Shown: in pieces, positions 59,081 through 64,000 of the stretch
Position numbering within the stretch: the stretch's first letter is position 1
Layout: each line of letters begins with the position of its first letter
NCBI RefSeq assembly: GCF_016427565.1
Contig: NZ_JAELXT010000023.1
Location: forward strand, 1-64,000
Direction of reading: 5' to 3'
DNA length: 64,000 bases
Origin: Microvirga splendida
GTDB taxonomy: Bacteria > Pseudomonadota > Alphaproteobacteria > Rhizobiales > Beijerinckiaceae
The notes under the pieces: model-generated
What the model saw: only the letters and a program-made list of their open reading frames with translations
Databases searched by the model: none
What the model was told of the DNA's origin: nothing
Made by a program: the position numbers and the translations under genes

Positions 59081-61456
59081 ATGGTCCCGCCGATGAATCA
59101 GTCCGATCCCAGACCCGATCCGCAGGACGGCCTCGCCCATGAGCCGGCGTCCGGCTCGCTGAGCGCCCGCGCCCGTGCGGCGGTTGCGCCGCAATCCCCC
59201 TATCTGAACGGCCTGAATGCGGAGCAGCGCGCCGCCGTGGAGGCGACCGAGGGTCCGGTTCTCGTGCTGGCCGGCGCCGGCACCGGCAAGACCCGCGTGC
59301 TCACCACCCGGATCGCCCACCTGATCGCCACCGGGAAGGCCTACCCGTCCCAGATCCTGTCCGTGACCTTCACCAACAAGGCCGCGCGGGAGATGCGCGA
59401 GCGCATCACGGCCGTCATCGGCCCCGTGGCCGAGGGCATGCAGTGGCTCGGCACGTTCCACTCCATCGGCACCAAGATCCTGCGCCGCCATGCGGAGCTC
59501 GTGGGTCTGCGCTCCGACTTCACCATTCTCGGCACGGACGACCAGCTGCGCCTGATGAAGCAGGTGATCGAGGCGGAGGGCGTGGAGGAGAAGCGCTGGC
59601 CGGCCCGACAACTTGCCGGCTACATCGACGGCTGGAAGAACCGGGGCCTCGGGCCCGATCAGGTGCCGGCCGGCGAGGCCGGCGCTTTCGCCAACGGCAA
59701 GGGCGGGCGGCTCTACCGGGCCTATCAGGAACGCCTCAAGACGCTGAACGCCGTCGATTTCGGCGACCTGCTGCTCGAATGCCTGCGCCTGTGGCGCGAT
59801 CATCCGGACATTCTGGAGCAGTACCAGAACCGCTTCCGCTACATGCTGGTGGACGAGTACCAGGACACCAACGTCGCCCAGTATCTCTGGCTCAGGCTTC
59901 TCGCCCAGGCCCGCAAGAACCTGTGCTGCGTCGGCGACGACGACCAGTCGATCTATGGCTGGCGCGGCGCCGAGGTCGACAACATCCTGCGCTTCGAGCA
60001 CGACTTTCCCGGCGCGACCGTGATCCGGCTCGAGCGCAACTACCGCTCCACCGGCCATATCCTCTCCGCCGCCTCCGGCCTCATCGCCAAGAACCAGGGC
60101 CGCCTCGGCAAGACGCTTCGCACCGAGGACGAGCCCGGCGAGAAGGTGACGATCACAGGCGCATGGGACTCCGAGGACGAGGCCCGCCTCATCGGCGAGG
60201 AGATCGAGGCGCTGCACGCCAAGAAGCATCCCCTCTCCGAGATCGCGATCCTGGTGCGCATCTCGGCCCAGATGCGCGAGATCGAAGACCGGCTCGTGAC
60301 CCTCGGCGTGCCCTACCGCGTCATCGGCGGCCCGCGCTTCTACGAACGCGCGGAAATCCGCGATGCGCTCGCCTATCTGCGCGTCGTGAACCAGCCGGCG
60401 GACGATCTCGCCTTCGAGCGCATCGTGAACACGCCGAAGCGAGGCCTGGGCGATGCGACGATCCAGGTGCTGCACAACCATGCCCGTGCGGCGCGCGTGC
60501 CGCTCATGGAGGCGGCGCGCTTCATCGTCGAGACCGACGAGCTGAAGCCCAAGCCGCGCGCCACCTTGCGCGATCTTCTCATCTCCTTCGGCCGCTGGGC
60601 GAAGCTGTCCGAGACCATGTCCCAGTCCGAGGTTGCGCAGACCGTGCTGGAGGAATCCGGCTACACCGACATGTGGCAGAAGGATAAATCGGCCGATGCG
60701 GCGGGGCGACTGGAAAACCTCAAGGAGCTCGTGCGCTCCATGGAGGAATTCCCGGACCTGCAGAGCTTCCTCGAGCATGTGTCCTTGGTCATGGAAGCCA
60801 ATGAATCCGATACCGTCGAGCGCGTGAGCCTGATGACCCTTCATGCCGCCAAGGGTCTGGAGTTCGACACGGTCTTCCTGCCCGGTTGGGAGGAAGGGCT
60901 CTTCCCGAACCAGCGCGCCCTCGACGAGAGCGGCCGCGCCGGCCTCGAAGAGGAGCGTCGCCTGGCGCATGTGGGCCTCACCCGCGCGCGGCGCCGGGCC
61001 AAAATCTACTTCGCCTCCAACCGGCGCATCCACGGCCTGTGGAACTCGACCGTGCCGAGCCGCTTCGTCGACGACCTGCCCGAGTCGAACGTGGAGATTG
61101 CCGAGGCTCCGGCCAACTTCTCCTATGGCGGCTCGCGCTTCGACCGCATGCAGCCCTTCAGCGGCTCGTCCTACCAGACACCCGGCTGGCAGCGCGCGCA
61201 GGCGCATCGCGCCACGACCGAGGATGGCGGCTATTCCGCCCGCCGCTCCGGCGAACGGCGCGGCCCCATGCTGATCGAGGGAGAACTGGTGGCGAAGTCC
61301 ACCGGCGGCTCGGGCTTCAGGATCGGCGGACGCGTCCTGCACACGAAGTTCGGCCCCGGCACGATCGAAGCCGTAGACGGGAACAAGCTCACGGTCGAGT
61401 TCGACAAGGCGGGGCGAAAGATGGTGCTCGACAGTTTCGTCGAGGCGCTGGGCTGA
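59081..61456 (+). CDS. uvrD: UvrD/PcrA-type DNA helicase
   Basis: The 791-residue superfamily 1 helicase has motif Ia region and Walker A VLAGAGTGKTRVLTTRI at about 62-77, TFTNKAAREM, the Walker B DEYQDTN, motif III QSIYGWRGA, motif IV RLERNYRST, motif V LMTLHAAKGLEFDTVF and motif VI VGLTRARRRAKIYF. The C-terminal domain, with GGRVLHTKFGPGTIEAVDGNKLTVEFDKAG, resembles the Tudor-like end of PcrA/UvrD. It unwinds DNA in excision and mismatch repair. ATG 59081 and 59093 are both possible; neither has a good ribosome site. Confidence 0.95.
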   Translation: MVPPMNQSDPRPDPQDGLAHEPASGSLSARARAAVAPQSPYLNGLNAEQRAAVEATEGPVLVLAGAGTGKTRVLTTRIAHLIATGKAYPSQILSVTFTNKAAREMRERITAVIGPVAEGMQWLGTFHSIGTKILRRHAELVGLRSDFTILGTDDQLRLMKQVIEAEGVEEKRWPARQLAGYIDGWKNRGLGPDQVPAGEAGAFANGKGGRLYRAYQERLKTLNAVDFGDLLLECLRLWRDHPDILEQYQNRFRYMLVDEYQDTNVAQYLWLRLLAQARKNLCCVGDDDQSIYGWRGAEVDNILRFEHDFPGATVIRLERNYRSTGHILSAASGLIAKNQGRLGKTLRTEDEPGEKVTITGAWDSEDEARLIGEEIEALHAKKHPLSEIAILVRISAQMREIEDRLVTLGVPYRVIGGPRFYERAEIRDALAYLRVVNQPADDLAFERIVNTPKRGLGDATIQVLHNHARAARVPLMEAARFIVETDELKPKPRATLRDLLISFGRWAKLSETMSQSEVAQTVLEESGYTDMWQKDKSADAAGRLENLKELVRSMEEFPDLQSFLEHVSLVMEANESDTVERVSLMTLHAAKGLEFDTVFLPGWEEGLFPNQRALDESGRAGLEEERRLAHVGLTRARRRAKIYFASNRRIHGLWNSTVPSRFVDDLPESNVEIAEAPANFSYGGSRFDRMQPFSGSSYQTPGWQRAQAHRATTEDGGYSARRSGERRGPMLIEGELVAKSTGGSGFRIGGRVLHTKFGPGTIEAVDGNKLTVEFDKAGRKMVLDSFVEALG

Positions 61457-61458
61457 CC

Positions 61459-61485
61459 AAAAAATGCCCGGCACAAGGCCGGGCA
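61459..61485 (-). terminator. Rho-independent terminator of the manganese catalase gene
   Basis: On the minus strand TGCCCGGC and GCCGGGCA form an 8-bp stem with a 5-base loop, followed by six T residues (61459-61464). It lies 31 bases after the catalase stop and touches the end of uvrD. Confidence 0.88.
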
Positions 61486-61515
61486 TGACGCAGAACAAAC
61501 AACGTTATCCCGCGG

Positions 61516-62397
61516 CTATTCCGCAGCAGCCGGCGGCACGGGTGCCGGCGGCGTGCCGTAGGCGCGGGGATCGACCGGGTTGAGGTTGCCCTCGTCCTCC
61601 GTGTAGGCCGGCGGGCGGTCGATATAGGTGAAGGTGCCCTTCCCGTCCGGCGCAGGCCCGCGAGCCCAGCGGCCCTGCTCGCTCTCCGTGCCTTCGGAAT
61701 GGTTGAGGAACTGGTAGGCGACTTCGCTCTTCTCCAGTTCCTGCGGGAAGTTCGACGGCACCGGCGTCATTTCGAGGCCGTCCTCCTCCAGCTCCTTGAT
61801 TGCGGCAAGCCACTGGTTCTGGTGCATGGTATCGCGCGCGATGAGGAACGAGAGCATGTCGCGCACGCCGGTGTCGTTCGTCATGTTGTAAAGACGGCTG
61901 ACCTGCAGGCGACCCTGGCTCTCGGCCGTCACGTTGAAGCGGAAGTCGGCGAGCAGATTGCCGCTCGCGATGGTATAGGCTGCCGTCCAGGGATTGCCGA
62001 TGCTGTCGGACGGGCGGGAGCCCATGCCGGCCACGATGTAGTGCTGCGGGTTCATGCCGGCCACGATGGCATCTTCCACGCGAGCACCACCCATGACCGC
62101 GCCGACGACGGAGTTCTTCGCCATCTCTTCCTGCTGCTCGATCGGCGAGGTCTCGAGCAGGCGGGCGATCATGGTGGCGAGCATTTCGACATGGCCGATC
62201 TCCTCGGTGCCGATGTCCATGATCATGTCCTTGTACTTCTGGGGACCGCGGCAATTCCAGCCCTGGAACAGGTAGGTCATCATCACGCTGATCTCGCCCC
62301 ATTGGCCGCCGAGGGGCTCCTGGAGCATCTTGGCGAAGAGCGGATCGGGTTTCTCAGGCTTGGCGTGATACGCCATCTGCTTCTGGCGGAAGAACAT
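61516..62397 (-). CDS. Manganese (non-haem) catalase
   Basis: The 293-residue protein is a di-manganese catalase that decomposes hydrogen peroxide. The ferritin-like four-helix core has metal ligands E35 (GQWGEISV), E66 and H69 (TEEIGHVEML), then a second pair around NVTAESQGRL and RDTMHQNQW. The C-terminus is the usual proline-rich extension (RPPAYTEDEGNLNPVDPRAYGTPPAP). A general-stress-type promoter motif lies upstream, and a strong terminator follows. Confidence 0.94.
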   Translation of the reverse strand: MFFRQKQMAYHAKPEKPDPLFAKMLQEPLGGQWGEISVMMTYLFQGWNCRGPQKYKDMIMDIGTEEIGHVEMLATMIARLLETSPIEQQEEMAKNSVVGAVMGGARVEDAIVAGMNPQHYIVAGMGSRPSDSIGNPWTAAYTIASGNLLADFRFNVTAESQGRLQVSRLYNMTNDTGVRDMLSFLIARDTMHQNQWLAAIKELEEDGLEMTPVPSNFPQELEKSEVAYQFLNHSEGTESEQGRWARGPAPDGKGTFTYIDRPPAYTEDEGNLNPVDPRAYGTPPAPVPPAAAE

Positions 62398-62457
62398 CGG
62401 CTGCTCCTGTTCGATGGATTGAGTGACGACCCTCAGCCCCGCAAGAGTCAGCCTTCC

Positions 62458-62482
62458 AACCGGAGCGTCTCCCGGTTGTTCC
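62458..62482 (-). promoter_or_regulatory. EcfG-type general stress promoter of the manganese catalase gene
   Basis: On the minus strand GGAAC (62478-62482) is followed after exactly 16 bases by GGTT (62458-62461), fitting the alphaproteobacterial EcfG consensus GGAAC-N16/17-CGTT with one change. The -10 element is 60 bases before the catalase ATG. Manganese catalases are common members of the general stress regulon. Confidence 0.55.
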
Positions 62483-62597
62483 CAATTTAGGCTGTTTGTC
62501 CTTTACTTTAGACGAGTTCTGATCTGACCTCCCTCTAGTCACCCGCCCGTAACTGTGGAACCATCCGCCCCCTGACGACCGATCCCGCGAGGTGCCG

Positions 62598-63869
62598 ATG
62601 TTCCCCCTGTCCAACATGCTGAAATCCTTCGTGCGTGCCGGAACCTTGAAGGTGATCGATGCGGAGGGAGGCACCCATAGCTTCGGCGGGGAGAAGCCAG
62701 GCCCGAACGTCACCATGCGACTGACGGACCGCTCGCTCTATCACAAGCTCTTCCTCAACCCGGAACTGCATGCCGGCGAAGCCTATATGGACGGCCGCAT
62801 GAGCTTCGAGGACGGCTCGAATTTGAGGGATTTCCTGAACCTCTTCTCGATGAACCGCTCATCCCTGGCGAACTACCCGCTGCAGAGCGTTCTCAAGCGC
62901 ATCTCGCGGGGTGTGAAGCGTTTCCAGCAGGCTAACCCCGTCGGCAAGGCGCAGCAGAACGTGGCGCACCACTACGATCTGGGCAACGACTTCTACAAGC
63001 TCTTCCTCGACAAGGGCATGCAGTATTCCTGCGCCTATTTCGTGAATGATGACGACACGCTGGAAGAGGCGCAGCAGAACAAGCTGCGGCTGATCGCGTC
63101 GAAGCTCCTTCTGAAGCCGGGCATGAAGATCCTCGACATCGGCAGCGGCTGGGGCGATCTCGCGCTCTATCTCGCCGCCATGGAGGATGTCGACGTCACC
63201 GGCGTCACGCTCTCCAAGGAGCAGTACGAACTCTCAAACGAGAAGGCGCGTCGTGCCGGCCTTTCCGACCGCGTCCGCTTCGAACTGCTCGACTACCGCA
63301 AGGTGGACAAGAAGTTCGACCGTATCGTCTCGGTTGGCATGTTCGAGCATGTGGGCGTGCACCATTACGGCGAGTTCTTCGCCAAGATCAACGCGCTGCT
63401 CGACGATGACGGGCTCATGGTGCTGCATTCCATCGGCAAGATGAGCCCGCCCGGCACCGCAAGCCCGTGGCTGCGCAAGTACATCTTCCCCGGCGCCTAC
63501 TCCCCTGCCCTCTCGGAGGTGTTCCCCGTCGTCGAGCAGAACCAGCTCTGGGTGACGGATCTCGAATTCCTGCGCCTGCACTACGCAAAGACGCTCAATC
63601 ACTGGCACCGACGCTTCGAGGCGAACCGCGAAAAGATCGCCGCCATGTACGACGAGCGCTTCTGCCGCATGTTCGAGTTCTATCTCATCAGTGCCGAGAC
63701 CATGTTCACCACGGGCAGCCAGCTCGTGTTTCACATGCAGCTCGCCCGCAAGCGCGATGCGGCGCCGCTCGTGCGCGACTACATCACGGATGTGCAGCGC
63801 GAGTACAGACAGAAGGAGGCGGAGCGCCTCAAGGTACTTGAGCCGGCCAGGGAGCTGACACCGGTCTGA
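62598..63869 (+). CDS. cfa: Cyclopropane-fatty-acyl-phospholipid synthase
   Basis: The 423-residue enzyme transfers a methylene group from SAM to double bonds of membrane phospholipids. The N-terminal lipid-binding region (about 1-115) precedes a conserved AQQNVAHHYDLGNDFYKLFLDKGMQYSCAYF and the SAM site KILDIGSGWGDLALYLA. The SVGMFEHVG motif, with the essential glutamate, follows. ATG 62598 with GAGG five bases upstream was chosen; GTG 62592 is an alternative. Length is typical. Confidence 0.95.
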   Translation: MFPLSNMLKSFVRAGTLKVIDAEGGTHSFGGEKPGPNVTMRLTDRSLYHKLFLNPELHAGEAYMDGRMSFEDGSNLRDFLNLFSMNRSSLANYPLQSVLKRISRGVKRFQQANPVGKAQQNVAHHYDLGNDFYKLFLDKGMQYSCAYFVNDDDTLEEAQQNKLRLIASKLLLKPGMKILDIGSGWGDLALYLAAMEDVDVTGVTLSKEQYELSNEKARRAGLSDRVRFELLDYRKVDKKFDRIVSVGMFEHVGVHHYGEFFAKINALLDDDGLMVLHSIGKMSPPGTASPWLRKYIFPGAYSPALSEVFPVVEQNQLWVTDLEFLRLHYAKTLNHWHRRFEANREKIAAMYDERFCRMFEFYLISAETMFTTGSQLVFHMQLARKRDAAPLVRDYITDVQREYRQKEAERLKVLEPARELTPV

Positions 63870-63886
63870 AGAACCGGCGTCAGCTC
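63852..63886 (+). terminator. Hairpin at the end of cfa
   Basis: GAGCTGACACCGG (63852-63864) and CCGGCGTCAGCTC (63874-63886) pair at 12 of 13 positions around a 9-base loop that contains the cfa stop codon. There is no T-run; it may stabilise the end of the message rather than terminate. Confidence 0.45.
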
Positions 63887-63901
63887 GATCTCAAGCCTCG
63901 A

Positions 63902-64000
63902 TCAGCGTCGTTCGCCGGCGAGATACCGCGCCGTGATCGTGGGATCGACGGCGCCTGAACGGCCGCCGAACCAGCCCGCGAGAGCGCCGAGGATCAGGCC
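63902..64000 (-). CDS. C-terminal end of a small membrane protein (cut by window edge)
   Basis: The minus strand reads from the window edge in frame to TGA at 63902, giving 32 residues GLILGALAGWFGGRSGAVDPTI through ARYLAGERR. The glycine-rich hydrophobic start looks like a membrane helix with small residues, followed by a short polar tail. No family can be named from this fragment. Confidence 0.5.
   Translation of the reverse strand, partial: GLILGALAGWFGGRSGAVDPTITARYLAGERR

Noticed and set aside
58853..61498. Minus-strand frame of 881 codons
   Set aside because: Antisense shadow of uvrD; composition is of the Arg/Gly/His-rich type expected opposite high-GC coding DNA.

Overview
The window is a high-GC chromosomal segment of an alphaproteobacterium in the order Hyphomicrobiales (Rhizobiales). 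Markers for this are a circularly permuted two-piece tmRNA next to an SspB-alpha adaptor, a fused Mrp/Pha-type PhaAB antiporter subunit, a FixK/FNR-type box before hemN, EcfG-like promoter motifs and palindromic intergenic repeats of the rhizobial type. Gene content resembles Microvirga or other Methylobacteriaceae, but that is an impression from gene families and was not tested by a search. Nearly all of the DNA is coding. There is no prophage, CRISPR array, rRNA operon or intact insertion sequence.

Layout. 1-4.9 kb: the start of hmgA with a divergent MarR regulator, hemN with a FixK-type box, two small proteins, and a phosphodiesterase behind a 5'-truncated ABC permease. 5.4-10.6 kb: a polar amino-acid ABC operon carrying an AstE/aspartoacylase-like hydrolase, with a divergent RpiR regulator. 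10.6-17.8 kb: AraC regulator, sugar ABC transporter and a GH42 beta-galactosidase. 18.4-24.4 kb: the Mrp/Pha cation/proton antiporter operon. 24.5-27.1 kb: a low-GC small ORF, tRNA-Lys(CTT), a gene-free block with a possible three-way-junction fold, and leuA with a leucine-rich leader peptide. 27.3-33.3 kb: lipoprotein, Nudix-phzF-pdxY operon, DedA, a palindromic repeat, small proteins and a cyclic-nucleotide/patatin protein. 33.4-39 kb: ilvC, ilvN, ilvB, with ilvB preceded by a leader peptide and terminator; a DUF559 nuclease bracketed by inverted palindromic repeats, plus a GST gene, lies between ilvB and ilvN. 39-48 kb: RMD1-like protein, miaA, serB, then a long minus-strand series thyA-DUF2293-GNAT-folA-hflK-hflC-DUF2065-degP. 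48.2-49.1 kb: ssrA and sspB. 49.1-64 kb: P450, fumC, two small proteins, AsmA, an FAD-linked dehydrogenase, thioesterase, UvrD helicase, manganese catalase, cyclopropane fatty acid synthase and the end of a small membrane protein.

How the genes work together. Branched-chain amino-acid synthesis (ilvB, ilvN, ilvC, leuA) is concentrated here, and both ilvB and leuA carry classical ribosome-mediated attenuators. The two ABC operons each pair uptake with an enzyme likely to process the imported compound. ssrA-sspB and hflKC-degP form a protein quality-control cluster. Three copies of a RIME-like palindromic element follow stop codons. A second palindrome family occurs as two inward-facing pairs, one enclosing a DUF559 nuclease gene and one almost empty; this is the most promising lead for an undescribed mobile or nuclease-linked repeat system.
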